A DNA stretch of 64,000 nucleotides. Origin: Microbacterium terrisoli. GTDB taxonomy: Bacteria > Actinomycetota > Actinomycetes > Actinomycetales > Microbacteriaceae. Within the stretch, counting starts at the first letter, position 1. Every line of letters begins with the position of its first letter. A program made the translations under genes and the position numbers. Of this stretch, positions 44,032-53,092 are shown piece after piece. The DNA lies in contig NZ_CP133019.1 in assembly GCF_030866805.1 (NCBI RefSeq), positions 2,728,001-2,792,000 on the forward strand, written 5' to 3'. Below the pieces are notes generated by a model that saw only the letters and a list, made by a program, of their open reading frames with translations, was not told the DNA's origin and searched no databases.

Positions 44032-44793
44032 ATGCGCCTCGCCCTCGCTCAGATCGGGTCCGGAACGGACACCACCGGCAACCTCGCGCTGATCCGCTCC
44101 GCCTTCGACGACGCTGCGGGGCGAGGTGCCGACCTCATCCTCTTCCCCGAGTACGCCATGTACGAGAAGAAGGTGGTGGACGGCAGCTTCTCGACAGCGG
44201 CCGAGCCGGTGGACGGCCCGTTCGCGTCTGCTGTGGCCGCTCTCGCTCGAGAGCACGGCATCGCCGCGATCGCCGGGATGGTCGAAGCTCATCCGAACGG
44301 CGAACGGCCCTTCAACACTCTCGTCGGATTCGACGCCGACGGGTCGCCCGTCGGCCGGTACCGCAAGATCAACCTCTATGACTCCTACGGGTTCCGCGAG
44401 TCGCAATGGATCTCCCGGCCCGACCCTGCCGAGCATGTCGTGATGAGACTTGCCGGTGTGTCGGTGGGGGTGATGACCTGCAGCGATCTGAGGCAGCCGT
44501 CGATGGCCGCCGCGCTCGCGTCAGCGGGAGCGGACATGCTCGCCATCTGCGCGTCGTGGGTGCCCGGCCCGCAGAAGGTCAACCACTGGCGCGTACTCGC
44601 CGCCGCCCGCGCCATCGAGAATGTGATCGTGACGGCCGCGGCATGCCAGGCGCCACCCGTGTCGATCGGAACGAGTCTTGTGATCGACCCGATGGGAACC
44701 GTGCTCGGCGAACTCGGACCGGCGCCGGGTGTGCTGTGCGTCGATGTCGATCCCGACGCCACCGCGCGTGAGCGCGCACGCGCGGCGACCTGA
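44032..44793 (+). CDS. Carbon-nitrogen hydrolase (nitrilase superfamily), second copy
   Basis: 253 aa. Triad: Glu in LILFPEYAMYEKK near residue 43, Lys in GRYRKINLYDSYGFRES near residue 108, Cys in VMTCSDLRQPSMAA near residue 147. The loop after Lys resembles deaminated glutathione amidase/Nit1-type enzymes, unlike the first copy, so the two enzymes probably act on different bonds or successive intermediates. The start overlaps the regulatory spacing of the APC gene and is probably coupled to it. Confidence 0.87.
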   Translation: MRLALAQIGSGTDTTGNLALIRSAFDDAAGRGADLILFPEYAMYEKKVVDGSFSTAAEPVDGPFASAVAALAREHGIAAIAGMVEAHPNGERPFNTLVGFDADGSPVGRYRKINLYDSYGFRESQWISRPDPAEHVVMRLAGVSVGVMTCSDLRQPSMAAALASAGADMLAICASWVPGPQKVNHWRVLAAARAIENVIVTAAACQAPPVSIGTSLVIDPMGTVLGELGPAPGVLCVDVDPDATARERARAAT

Positions 44794-44892
44794 TCGTCCC
44801 ATCCGGTACCTCATTCTGAGCCCCGACGCAAGCCTCTTCACTCACGCGAACAGCGGGCGCATCCTGCAGTGAGCGAACTCGGAGGAATCAGA

Positions 44893-45207
44893 ATGAACTT
44901 AGAAGACACGCGTCCCATACCCGTTTTGGACGCCGCCCTCGCAGCGCCGCAAGAGCCGCCGCGGACCGACCCGCCCTTTCCAGCGCCCCCTGCAGAACCC
45001 CGAGTCCCCGGACCGCCGCGGGAACCGGCGTCACCCGAACCCGGGGAGCCTCCCTTTCCGATTCCGCCTGACGACCCCACGACGCGCCCGGTACCGCCCG
45101 AACCGGAGGAGCCGCCCTTCCCCGCACCGGCCGAACCGACGGCGCCGACTCCTCCTGCAGAGCCGACGGATCCGGAGGAGCCGCCCTTCCCCGCACCCTC
45201 GAGGTGA
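44893..45207 (+). CDS. Proline-rich microprotein with PPFPxP repeats, unknown function
   Basis: 104 aa, acidic, about one third proline, with no Cys, Trp, Tyr or Lys apparent after the start. Four copies of a (D/E)PPFPxP motif lie at about residues 26, 54, 76 and 97, within a Pro/Glu/Ala background. It is probably extended and disordered. It has no signal peptide or membrane segment. GGAGGA lies 6 nt before ATG 44893; GTG 44869 is a possible but less likely start. A strong terminator follows 46 nt after the stop, supporting a real transcription unit. No family was recognised. Confidence 0.6.
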   Translation: MNLEDTRPIPVLDAALAAPQEPPRTDPPFPAPPAEPRVPGPPREPASPEPGEPPFPIPPDDPTTRPVPPEPEEPPFPAPAEPTAPTPPAEPTDPEEPPFPAPSR

Positions 45208-45253
45208 GTTCGCGGCCGACACCGTCGATCGCGACCACATCTCCCTGCGCAAC

Positions 45254-45292
45254 ACGAACGAGAGCCCGGCCGATGGCCGGGCTCTCGTTCGT
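45254..45292. terminator. 18-bp perfect hairpin, bidirectional terminator
   Basis: ACGAACGAGAGCCCGGCC (45254-45271) pairs perfectly with 45275-45292 around GAT. It separates the plus-strand microprotein gene and the minus-strand tRNA-Tyr gene. Confidence 0.92.
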
Positions 45293-45322
45293 GGCTGTCG
45301 CCTATGACGCGACTCACCAGGT

Positions 45323-45407
45323 TGGTGGCAGGTGAGGGATTCGAACCCCCGAAGTCGAAGACGGCTGATTTACAGTCAGATCCCTTTGGCCGCTTGGGTA
45401 ACCTGCC
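45323..45407 (-). tRNA. tRNA-Tyr (GTA)
   Basis: Acceptor GGCAGGT/ACCTGCC perfectly paired, anticodon loop CTGTAAA, a long class II variable arm (about 13 nt, CCGTCTTCGACTTCGG region), T-loop TTCGAAT, discriminator A. CCA is encoded here (45323-45325), unlike the tRNA-Met and tRNA-Thr genes of this window. Confidence 0.95.
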
Positions 45408-45497
45408 AAGTGCGCTCCGCCCGGCTTGTCCAGTCGATCGGAGGCGCGATTATCAATGTTACCTGGTCGCGACCGGTGCTGCGAACCACCCCTCGGG

Positions 45498-46403
45498 TCA
45501 GGTGCCCAGGCGATCCAGGTCCATCGCGTCGGCACCGGGTATGCGCAGCAGCGCCCCCTCGAACCGCACCGTGGCAGCCGCGACCTGCATCGCGCGCTCG
45601 AGGGCTGCCGACCAGGCCGCGGCATCCTGCGGATCATCCTGCACGAGCGAAGCGACGACCGACGCGAGCACCGCGTCGCCGGCGCCCATCGTGTCGACCA
45701 CGCGCCCGGCAAGCGCCGCGATCGGGGCCGAGACGACGACGCCGTCGACCTCGAGCACCGCTCCCCCGGCGCCTGCGGTCGCCAGCACGGTCGTGGCGGC
45801 GGCCAACCGCTCGCGCAGCTCGTCGATCGATGTGCGGTACAGCAGCGATGCGTCGTCCGCACCCACCTTGACCAGCATGCAGCGCGGCACGAGCGACTCG
45901 AACCCCTGGATGAACGCGTCGCGATCAGTCAGCATCCCGGACCGTGGGTTGGGATCGATCACGAGGGGCTTGTCGCCCACGGCCTCGGCGAGCGCGGCGA
46001 CCTGCGCGGCGTGATCGAAGGGAAAGCAGCTCACGACAACGAACGGAGCGGCGGCGATGGCGGCGCGCTCGACTGCGCCGTAGGTCACCGCGCGGGCCTG
46101 CGCGGCCTCGTTGAACTCGTAGACCGGCTCACCGCCGACACGGGTGGACACTGCCCGCGACGAACCGAGCGGCGCGGGCGAGGCGAGCAGACCGACCCCG
46201 TAGTCGTGCAGGTACGCCCGGATGTGATCGCCCGCCTCGTCGTCGCCGACCATCGCGATCAACATGGCGGGCACGCCGAGCCGGACGAGGCCGACGGCCA
46301 CGTTGAGCGCCGCACCGCCCACGAGCTCGGTCACCGTCGTGCCGTCGCGCAGTTCGTCGATGAGGGCATCGCCGATCACGACGACGGGGGCCGCGGGTTC
46401 CAT
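45498..46403 (-). CDS. PfkB-family carbohydrate kinase
   Basis: 301 aa. N-terminal VVVIGDALIDEL, the sugar-site GGAALNVAVGLVRLGVPAML near residue 28 and the catalytic anion hole VVDTMGAGDAVLASVVASLV near residue 238 are intact. It is fructokinase/ribokinase-like; the sugar cannot be fixed from sequence. It lies next to and in the same direction as the maltose operon but has its own leaderless promoter, so a role downstream of maltodextrin hydrolysis is possible but not shown. Confidence 0.87.
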   Translation of the reverse strand: MEPAAPVVVIGDALIDELRDGTTVTELVGGAALNVAVGLVRLGVPAMLIAMVGDDEAGDHIRAYLHDYGVGLLASPAPLGSSRAVSTRVGGEPVYEFNEAAQARAVTYGAVERAAIAAAPFVVVSCFPFDHAAQVAALAEAVGDKPLVIDPNPRSGMLTDRDAFIQGFESLVPRCMLVKVGADDASLLYRTSIDELRERLAAATTVLATAGAGGAVLEVDGVVVSAPIAALAGRVVDTMGAGDAVLASVVASLVQDDPQDAAAWSAALERAMQVAAATVRFEGALLRIPGADAMDLDRLGT

Positions 46404-46409
46404 CTCGTC

Positions 46410-46415
46410 AGTCTA
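46410..46415 (-). promoter_or_regulatory. Leaderless -10 box of the PfkB kinase gene
   Basis: On the minus strand TAGACT is followed by GACGAG and the ATG at 46403. Confidence 0.6.
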
Positions 46416-46496
46416 GGGATTCGGGATGCCGCTGCCTGGGCCGGCCCTTCGTCTCGTGCGCGCTTCGTGCGGCTTCGCTCGGGCCCCAGTGCTGAC

Positions 46497-48431
46497 TCAA
46501 TGCTCGGGCACCGCGCCCATGCCGCCCTGCGGCAGGGCGTGCGCGATCGCGGTGGGCGCCGGCGCGACCACGCCCGGCAGCGTCCAGGTGGCGAACACGG
46601 GACCGCCGGCCGACAGCAGCACCGCACCGTCGCTCGCGACCGCGAGCGTGGCCTCGCCGAACACGGCATCGGCCGACGACGCCCCGATCACGAGCGGCGC
46701 CGGGATCTCGACATCCACATCACCCCGCGATGCGAGAACGAGCACGCTGCCCGATGCCGCCTCGCGCACGAACACGATGGTCTGGTCATCGACGTGCAGC
46801 CAGCGCAGCCCGCCGGTCTGCAGGGCCTCGAACCGGCGGCGAAGGCCGATCAGGTCGCGGTACAGCGCGATGCAGTCGGCGATCTCAGGCTCGTCGACGC
46901 GGTCCCACGGAATCGGTGTGCGACTCATCTCGCCGTCCACCCCGGTCAGGCCGAACTCGTCGCCGGCGAAGACCACCGGCAGCCCGGGCAGCGTCATCGA
47001 CAGCCCGACCGCCAGCGGCACCGTTCCGGGCGCGGCGAAGGTCGCGAAGCGCGCGGTGTCGTGCGTGTCCAGCGGCTGCATGCATCCCAGCCGCACCCGC
47101 CACGGGATCTGCGAGGTGAACCGCTGCAGCTGGTCGACGAACTCGTGCGCAGTGTAGGTCGGCATCCCGGTCGGAATCCCGAAGAACCACGCGTCGGGCG
47201 CCGGCTCCGACAGCCATGCCCACACGCCGCGGGTGAACGCCGGGTAGGTCATCGCCCCGTGCCAGGCGTCTCCCTGCAGGTCGCCGGCGGCGTCATTGGT
47301 CGACTCGGCCAGCAGCAGAGTGTCGGGGTTGACCTCTACCATCGTCTGGCGCAGGATGCCGCGGACCTCGGTATTGAGGTCCTGCGCCCCGAGCCGCCCG
47401 GTCATGTTGGCGACATCGATGCGCCACCCGTCGATGCGATACGGCGCGGCCAGCCATTTCGCGACGACCGAATCGGATCCTTCGATGAAACGGCGGCGCA
47501 GCTCGGTCGAGGTCCAGTTGAACTTCGGCAATGACGGCACACCCAGCCATGACTCGTACACGCTCTGCGCAGCGTCGCGGAAGTAGTAGAACGCGCTCTC
47601 GGGCGCGCCGGGGTGCTCGAAGGCAGCCTGGAACCATTCGTGCGCATCGCCGGAGTGGTTCGAGGTGAGATCCCCCATCACCTTCATGCCGCGCCCGTGC
47701 ACAGCGCTGATCAGCCGCAGGTAGGCGTCATCCCCGCCCAGCAGCGGATCGACCACGTCGAACCGCGACGCGTCGTAGCGATGGTTCGAGCGGGCGGGGA
47801 AGATCGGCGTGTGGTAGACGATCGTGGCCCCCAGCGCGGCGATGTGGTCGAGCCTGTCGACGATGCCGTCGAGGTCGCCGCCGTAGAACTGGTGGCTGCG
47901 CCCGGGCGGCAGCGGGTCGACGGGCGTGTCCCACGCCGCCGGGATCGCCCAGTCCGGCGCCTCGCGGCCCGAGGCGGCGGCAGAACGCGCGAAGCGGTCG
48001 GGGAACACCTGGTACATCACGGCGCCGTCGAGCCAGGCCGGCGGCGGGTTGCCTGCCACCAGCGCGAAGTCCACGGCATCCAACGACTCGAGCCGGGTGT
48101 GCCCGCCCTGGCACAGCGTCGACGTGGAGCCGTCGTCGTGCACGAGCGCCCACCGGTAGCCGTGCCGGGGGTTGGCGACGGTGATCACCGCCGACCACCA
48201 CTGCCAGCCGTCGGCTTCGCCGTCGAGGGATGCCGCGACCCACTGCGGCTCATGGTCGGGGTTCGATCGCACGAACGCGCGAGCGATCGGTGCGCTGCCG
48301 AACGGCACGCGCAGCCGCACGGTGACCTCGTCGCCCAGGGCGGGGTTCTGCGTGGAGACGTGCAGCGGTGAACCGTCGTGGTGAGGGGACAGGGCCATAT
48401 CTCCCATCTTCGGCGATGTCTGCGACATCAT
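46497..48431 (-). CDS. Glycoside hydrolase family 13 alpha-glucosidase/maltodextrinase
   Basis: 644 aa. An N-terminal beta domain (to about residue 125) precedes the TIM barrel. Conserved regions: MGDLTSNHSGDA near residue 252, the nucleophile Asp339 in DGWRIDVANM, acid/base Glu376 in LLLAESTND, and transition-state Asp458 in PLDTHDTARF. The N-terminal domain and no signal peptide point to a cytoplasmic maltodextrin glucosidase or neopullulanase (MalZ/CD-ase type). It overlaps malG by ATGA and is the last gene of the maltose operon, so imported maltodextrins are cut inside the cell. Confidence 0.92.
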   Translation of the reverse strand: MMSQTSPKMGDMALSPHHDGSPLHVSTQNPALGDEVTVRLRVPFGSAPIARAFVRSNPDHEPQWVAASLDGEADGWQWWSAVITVANPRHGYRWALVHDDGSTSTLCQGGHTRLESLDAVDFALVAGNPPPAWLDGAVMYQVFPDRFARSAAASGREAPDWAIPAAWDTPVDPLPPGRSHQFYGGDLDGIVDRLDHIAALGATIVYHTPIFPARSNHRYDASRFDVVDPLLGGDDAYLRLISAVHGRGMKVMGDLTSNHSGDAHEWFQAAFEHPGAPESAFYYFRDAAQSVYESWLGVPSLPKFNWTSTELRRRFIEGSDSVVAKWLAAPYRIDGWRIDVANMTGRLGAQDLNTEVRGILRQTMVEVNPDTLLLAESTNDAAGDLQGDAWHGAMTYPAFTRGVWAWLSEPAPDAWFFGIPTGMPTYTAHEFVDQLQRFTSQIPWRVRLGCMQPLDTHDTARFATFAAPGTVPLAVGLSMTLPGLPVVFAGDEFGLTGVDGEMSRTPIPWDRVDEPEIADCIALYRDLIGLRRRFEALQTGGLRWLHVDDQTIVFVREAASGSVLVLASRGDVDVEIPAPLVIGASSADAVFGEATLAVASDGAVLLSAGGPVFATWTLPGVVAPAPTAIAHALPQGGMGAVPEH

Positions 48432-49384
48432 TTGACGCTGCCGGCGGTGAGGCCGCCGACGATGTAGCGCTGCAGCGCCAGGAACAGCGCCATCGGCAGG
48501 ATCGCGGCCAGCACGGCGCCAGCGGCGAACACGCTCCAGTTGCGCGCGGTCTCCTGCGACACGAACTGGTACAGGCCCACGGCGAGGGTCTGCTTGTCGG
48601 GGTCGACGAGCACGACCGACGCGATGACGAAGTCGCTCGTGGTGCCGATGAAGGCCAGCAGGCCGATCACGGCGAGGATCGGCGCGACCAGGCGCAGGAT
48701 GATCGTGAAGAAGATGCGGGCATGCCCCGCGCCGTCGATCTTGGCGGCCTCGTCGATCGAGGCGGGCACCGTGTTGAAGAAGCCATACATCAGGTAGGTG
48801 TTCACCCCGAGCGCACCGCCCAGGTAGACCATGATCAGACCGATCTGCGAGTTCAGTCCCAGCGCCGGGAAGATGTCACCGATCGCCGACATGAGCAGGA
48901 AGATCGCGACGAACGCGAGCAGCTGCGGGAACATCTGCACCAGCAGCAGGGTCAGCAGGCCGAACCGGCGCCCGGTGAAGCGCATCCGCGAGAACGCGTA
49001 GGCGGCCAGGGCGCACAGGATGACGGTGCCCACCGATGCGCACAGGCCGATGACGATCGTGTTCACGAACCACGCGCCGTAGGGGCGGGTGGGGTCGCCG
49101 AACAGCGAGAAGTAGCTGCCCAGGTCGAAGTTCTGGAACAGGCCGTTGGCCGTCAGCAGCGTGCCGCCCGGGTTCAGCGACGCCGAGAGCACGTACACGA
49201 GCGGGAACGCCGCGAACACGAGCATGACGATGCCGACGATGTGGCGCCATCCCGTCTCGCGGAACCAGCGGCCGAACGGACGGCGCGGCACCGGCGCGGG
49301 GGCGATGTCGGTCATGATCGGAACGATGGCGGCTGCGGCATCCACTTCTGTCGTGCCGGTGAGTCCGGCCGAGTTCATTGCCAT
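48428..49384 (-). CDS. malG: Maltose/maltodextrin ABC transporter permease MalG
   Basis: 318 aa with six membrane helices; the N-terminal 45 residues are extra. MalG-typical segments are VYVLSASLNPGGTLL near residue 60, the EAA loop IDEAAKIDGAGHARIFFTII near residue 215, and the C-terminal LALQRYIVGGLTAGSVK. It starts 1 nt after the malF stop and overlaps the hydrolase start. Confidence 0.93.
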   Translation of the reverse strand: MAMNSAGLTGTTEVDAAAAIVPIMTDIAPAPVPRRPFGRWFRETGWRHIVGIVMLVFAAFPLVYVLSASLNPGGTLLTANGLFQNFDLGSYFSLFGDPTRPYGAWFVNTIVIGLCASVGTVILCALAAYAFSRMRFTGRRFGLLTLLLVQMFPQLLAFVAIFLLMSAIGDIFPALGLNSQIGLIMVYLGGALGVNTYLMYGFFNTVPASIDEAAKIDGAGHARIFFTIILRLVAPILAVIGLLAFIGTTSDFVIASVVLVDPDKQTLAVGLYQFVSQETARNWSVFAAGAVLAAILPMALFLALQRYIVGGLTAGSVK

Positions 49385-49385
49385 G

Positions 49386-50996
49386 TCAGTTCAGCTCCTC
49401 GAGGACCTTCGTCTGTCGGAAGCTCAGATACGAGATGAGCGCGACGAGCACGAAGATGATGATCGCGAAAGCGCTGGCCAGGCCGTAGTCACGGTTCGCG
49501 CCGACGAAGGCGACCTTGTAGACCATCGAGATCAGGATGTCGGTCTGCCCGACGTTGATGCTCGCGTCAGCGAAGCGGGGGCCACCGGCGGTGAGCATGT
49601 AGATCAGGTTGAAGTTGTTGAAGTTGAAGGCGAACGACGAGATGAGCAGAGGTGCGATCGCCACCAGCAGCAGGGGGAACTTGATGTGGCGGAAGATCTG
49701 CCACACGCTCGCCCCGTCGACCCTGCCGGCCTCTTGGATGTCTTCCGGGATCGACTGGATGGCCCCCGTGCACACCAGGAACATGTAGGGGAAGCCGAGC
49801 CAGAGATTGACGATGAGGATCGCCGCTTTCGCGAGCCAGGGATCCTGCAGCCACGGTATCGACGCCCCGCCGAACAGCACCTGGTTGATGAAGCCGAAGT
49901 CCTGGTTGAACATGCCCGCCCACACCAGCGCCGACAGGAACCCCGGGAACGCGTACGGCAGGATCATGATCACGCGATAGAACTTCTTGCTCTTCATGCG
50001 CGGGTCGTTGAAGACGATCGCCAGGAACAGGCCGAGGACGAACGTGGTGGCCACCGACAGGATCGCGAACACGAACGTCCAGATCAGCACGGCGAAGAAC
50101 GGGCCGCGGATCGAGGCGTCGCTGAACGCGCGGACGAAGTTGTCGACGCCGACCCACACCTGCCAGCCGGGCAGCAGCTGAGTGCCGTCCTCTGAGGTGA
50201 ACGCCCCCTGGCCGGTGTCGGTGTAGACGACGCCGGTCTTCGTGTCGGTCATCGTGTCGGCGGTCGGGTCCCAGGTCAGCGTCGAGGTGAACTGGTAGGC
50301 GTTCGAGCCGTCGGTCGTCTTCAGGTAGCCGTCGTTCGGGTCGCTGCTCAGCGGCACAGACAGCGCGCCGATGGCGGTCTGGTGCTGCAGGATCTGCGCG
50401 AAGTCGAGCGTCGTGAAACCGGGGGCGCCCGACGCGGTCGCGCCCGCCACCTGCTCCAGCGGCTGGTCGGCGCCGCCGACCTCGAACGCCCCGGTGGCCG
50501 GGTCGGTGGTCAGCAGGTAGAAGTCCCCGCCGCGCTCGAGCACTTTGACCGGAAAGGTCGGGGAGTTCTCCACGCGCGTCTGCGACTGCTGCATGAGCGC
50601 GGCCACCGCATCGTCCTTGGTGGAGATGTGGCCCGACCCGTAGTTGGTGAACGCGATGTAGATCGAGAAGAGGACGACGAAGACCTGGAAGACGAACAGG
50701 AAGATCAGTCCCGGCGTCAGGTACTTCGCCGGCAGCAGCCCGGGCACGAGGTACACGACGTTCACGAGTACGGCGACCACGGCGATGATCAGCGGCACGA
50801 GCCACTGCCCCTGGGCGATCAGCACGAGCATGGCGTAGATCGCGAGGGCATCGATGACGCCCAGCATCACGATCTTTGCCAGCCACACCTTCCACCCGGC
50901 CGACGCCGCCTCGGCCAGCGCGGCCGCACGTCTGCCGCGGCGCGAGGGCGCGACATCCGTCGTCTCACGCTCGTCCTGCAGAGCGGGACCTGTCAT
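49386..50996 (-). CDS. malF: Maltose/maltodextrin ABC transporter permease MalF
   Basis: 536 aa. It is longer than ordinary MalF-type permeases because of a large extracytoplasmic P2-like loop (about residues 125-285) between helices, as in enterobacterial MalF. The EAA loop is DIQEAGRVDGASVWQIFRHI near residue 420. N-terminal helices include IVMLGVIDALAIYAMLVLIA. AGGAG lies 7 nt before the ATG at 50996. Confidence 0.92.
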   Translation of the reverse strand: MTGPALQDERETTDVAPSRRGRRAAALAEAASAGWKVWLAKIVMLGVIDALAIYAMLVLIAQGQWLVPLIIAVVAVLVNVVYLVPGLLPAKYLTPGLIFLFVFQVFVVLFSIYIAFTNYGSGHISTKDDAVAALMQQSQTRVENSPTFPVKVLERGGDFYLLTTDPATGAFEVGGADQPLEQVAGATASGAPGFTTLDFAQILQHQTAIGALSVPLSSDPNDGYLKTTDGSNAYQFTSTLTWDPTADTMTDTKTGVVYTDTGQGAFTSEDGTQLLPGWQVWVGVDNFVRAFSDASIRGPFFAVLIWTFVFAILSVATTFVLGLFLAIVFNDPRMKSKKFYRVIMILPYAFPGFLSALVWAGMFNQDFGFINQVLFGGASIPWLQDPWLAKAAILIVNLWLGFPYMFLVCTGAIQSIPEDIQEAGRVDGASVWQIFRHIKFPLLLVAIAPLLISSFAFNFNNFNLIYMLTAGGPRFADASINVGQTDILISMVYKVAFVGANRDYGLASAFAIIIFVLVALISYLSFRQTKVLEELN

Positions 50997-51095
50997 CGTC
51001 GACTCCTGTTCATCGTGCACCGCACGGTACCGCTGCGTACGGGGCACGCCACTGCTGTTCTCTGCCGGGCGCCTGCCGGCAGCCGGCGCGCACTC

Positions 51096-51126
51096 GGGGT
51101 GGGCCGACCGCGATCGGCGCCACCCC
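51096..51126 (-). terminator. Hairpin in the malE-malF gap
   Basis: GGGGTGG-G-CCGA pairs with TCGG-CG-CCACCCC around CCGCGA, between the malE stop and malF start. It probably raises malE product over membrane parts by partial termination or 3'-end protection, as in other mal operons. Confidence 0.65.
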
Positions 51127-51136
51127 GCTGCGGGTG

Positions 51137-52372
51137 CTACTTGAGCTTGGCCTGGATGTTGGAGGCCATCTTGGTCCAGCTCGCGACCGGGTCGGCGCCC
51201 TTGATGATCGCGGCCTCGGTCTTGCCCCAGTCGTCCCAGACCGAACCCATCTGCGGGATCGAGGGCATCGGCACAGCGTTCTCGCCGACCTTGCCGAAGC
51301 CGGCGATGATCGGGTCGGACTGCGCTGCCTGGTAGGCGCTGGTCAGTGCCGGCGGACGCCCGCCTGCCTTGTAGAGCGCCGTCTGCACGGGCTCAGTGGC
51401 GACGTAGTTCACCAGAAAGTCGGTCGCGGCCAGCGTGTTCTTCGACTTCGCGCTCAGGAAGAACGTCTGCACGCCGGCGAAGGGCGCGGCCGTCTTGCCA
51501 CCGGCCGACGGGATCGGGTCGACCGACAGGTCGATGCCCTTGGCCTGCGCGTCGGCGACGTTCCACGGGCCGGTCAGCAGGTACGGCGTCTCACCGGCCA
51601 GGAAGGCCTCCTTGGCGATGTCCTGCGACACGTTCAGGTTGATGACCTTCGTGCCCTTGACGCCCTGCGCGCCCAGCCACTTCGCGAAGCTCTGGCCGGC
51701 GGCGTCGCCGATGGTCAGCTTGGTCGGGTCGTACGAGCCGTCCGCGTTCTGGGCGAACACCGAGTTGCCGAACGAGGTCTCGAACGGGTACAGGTGGTAC
51801 GGGTCGGCGCCCTGCGGGTCCAGGCCCACCAGGAACGGGTACTTCGTGCCCGCCTTCTTGCCCTCGGCGACCATCGCGTCGAACGTGGCGGGAGTATCCT
51901 GCGCGAGCTTCGTGTTGCGCAGGATCGCGATGTTCTCGATCGCGTACGGCAGACCGTAGGTCTTACCGTCGTAGGTGACCGCCTGCAGCGCGACCTTCTC
52001 GAACTGCGAGGCCTTGTCACCGAGCTCGATGGGGGCGATCACGCCGTCCTGCACGAAGCCGCCGGTCCAGTCGTGACCGCCGATGGTGAGGTCGGGACCT
52101 TTGCCGGTCGGCACCTGTGCGGTGAAGTCCTGCTGGATCTTGCCGTAGTCCTTGACGACCAGGTCGACCTTGACGCCCTTGTCCTTCTGGAATGCAGCGG
52201 CGACGTCCTTCAGCGCGCGGGCGCGGTCGGCGTCCACCCAGACGGTCAGCGTGCCGGCGTTCTCGGTCTGCTTCGGAGTGGCGGCCGTCCCGCCGGCGCA
52301 GCCGGCAAGCCCGAACATGCTGGCCACGATCAGCGCCGCGGCAGCAGCAGCGCCCTTCTTGTTCACCTTCAT
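51137..52372 (-). CDS. malE: Maltose/maltodextrin-binding lipoprotein MalE
   Basis: 411 aa. The lipoprotein signal ends with FGLAGCAGG near residue 25. The mature protein has the MalE pattern: LTVWVDADRARALKDVAAAF near residue 42, GKGPDLTIGGHDWTGGFVQD near residue 90, TYGLPYAIENIAILRNTKLA near residue 138 and PYLLTGPWNVADAQAKGID near residue 255. First gene of the operon malE-malF-malG-GH13. It has a good promoter and a LacI-type operator about 70 nt upstream. Confidence 0.95.
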   Translation of the reverse strand: MKVNKKGAAAAAALIVASMFGLAGCAGGTAATPKQTENAGTLTVWVDADRARALKDVAAAFQKDKGVKVDLVVKDYGKIQQDFTAQVPTGKGPDLTIGGHDWTGGFVQDGVIAPIELGDKASQFEKVALQAVTYDGKTYGLPYAIENIAILRNTKLAQDTPATFDAMVAEGKKAGTKYPFLVGLDPQGADPYHLYPFETSFGNSVFAQNADGSYDPTKLTIGDAAGQSFAKWLGAQGVKGTKVINLNVSQDIAKEAFLAGETPYLLTGPWNVADAQAKGIDLSVDPIPSAGGKTAAPFAGVQTFFLSAKSKNTLAATDFLVNYVATEPVQTALYKAGGRPPALTSAYQAAQSDPIIAGFGKVGENAVPMPSIPQMGSVWDDWGKTEAAIIKGADPVASWTKMASNIQAKLK

Positions 52373-52441
52373 CGGTGTGTCATGCCTCTCTGAGTCCTCC
52401 AGGCCCGCACGACGGAATGTCGACGCGGGGCGTGCTGGAAA

Positions 52442-52483
52442 TGCAAGCGCTTACATCATGACTGATGATGGTCGATCTGACAA
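52442..52483 (-). promoter_or_regulatory. malE promoter with LacI-family operator at the transcription start
   Basis: On the minus strand TTGTCA (52478-52483), a 17-bp spacer and CATGAT (52455-52460) form a near-consensus promoter. Immediately downstream, TGCAAGCGCTTACA (52442-52455) fits the LacI/MalR pattern TGnAAnCGnTTnCA, placing the operator on the transcription start. Confidence 0.85.
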
Positions 52484-52541
52484 TCTCTGCGCGAGCCCGA
52501 TACCATCTCGTGATGTTCGCGCACGCCGGGCCTCGGCATAC

Positions 52542-52555
52542 TGGAAGCGTTTGCA
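52542..52555. promoter_or_regulatory. Second LacI-family operator
   Basis: TGGAAGCGTTTGCA fits TGnAAnCGnTTnCA and lies exactly 100 bp from the first operator. It sits 36 bp upstream of the yajQ -10 box, so looping or control of yajQ is possible. Confidence 0.75.
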
Positions 52556-52591
52556 TGGATGCCGTGGCCTCGACGCGGCGGGCCGACTCGA

Positions 52592-52597
52592 TAGACT
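52592..52597 (+). promoter_or_regulatory. Leaderless -10 box of yajQ
   Basis: TAGACT ends 6 nt before the ATG at 52604; TCGACG at 52570-52575 is a possible -35. Confidence 0.6.
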
Positions 52598-52603
52598 CGC
52601 GGC

Positions 52604-53092
52604 ATGGCTGACTCATCCTTCGACATCGTCTCCAAAGTCGACCACCAGGAGGCCGACAACGCCCTGAACCAGGCACGCAAAGAGGTCGAGCAGCGCTACG
52701 ACTTCAAGGGCACCGGCGCCTCCATCGAGTGGAGCGGCGAGACGATCCTGATCAAGGCCTCGACCGAAGAGCGCGCGAAGGCGGTGCTGGACGTCTTCCA
52801 GTCCAAGCTCATCAAGCGCGGCATCTCGCTGAAGAGCCTCGAGACCGGCGAACCGGTGCAGGGCGGCAAAGAGGTGCGCATCACCTCGAGCGTGAAGGAC
52901 GGCATCTCGCAGGAGAACGCGAAGAAGATCAGCAAGATCATCCGCGACGAGGCGCCGCGGTCGGTCAAGTCGCAGATCCAGGGCGACGAGCTGCGCGTGC
53001 AGTCCAAGAGCCGCGACGACCTGCAAGAGGTCATCCGACTGCTGAAGGCCGCCGACCTCGACGTCGACCTGCAGTTCATCAACTACCGGTAG
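52604..53092 (+). CDS. yajQ: YajQ-family nucleotide-binding protein
   Basis: 162 aa, full length. Conserved features are [20 protein letters not shown] at the N-terminus, [17 protein letters not shown] near residue 27 and the C-terminal [16 protein letters not shown]. In some proteobacteria members bind cyclic di-GMP and act as effectors; in actinobacteria the role is unknown. It is transcribed alone from a leaderless promoter. Confidence 0.93.
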   Translation: MADSSFDIVSKVDHQEADNALNQARKEVEQRYDFKGTGASIEWSGETILIKASTEERAKAVLDVFQSKLIKRGISLKSLETGEPVQGGKEVRITSSVKDGISQENAKKISKIIRDEAPRSVKSQIQGDELRVQSKSRDDLQEVIRLLKAADLDVDLQFINYR

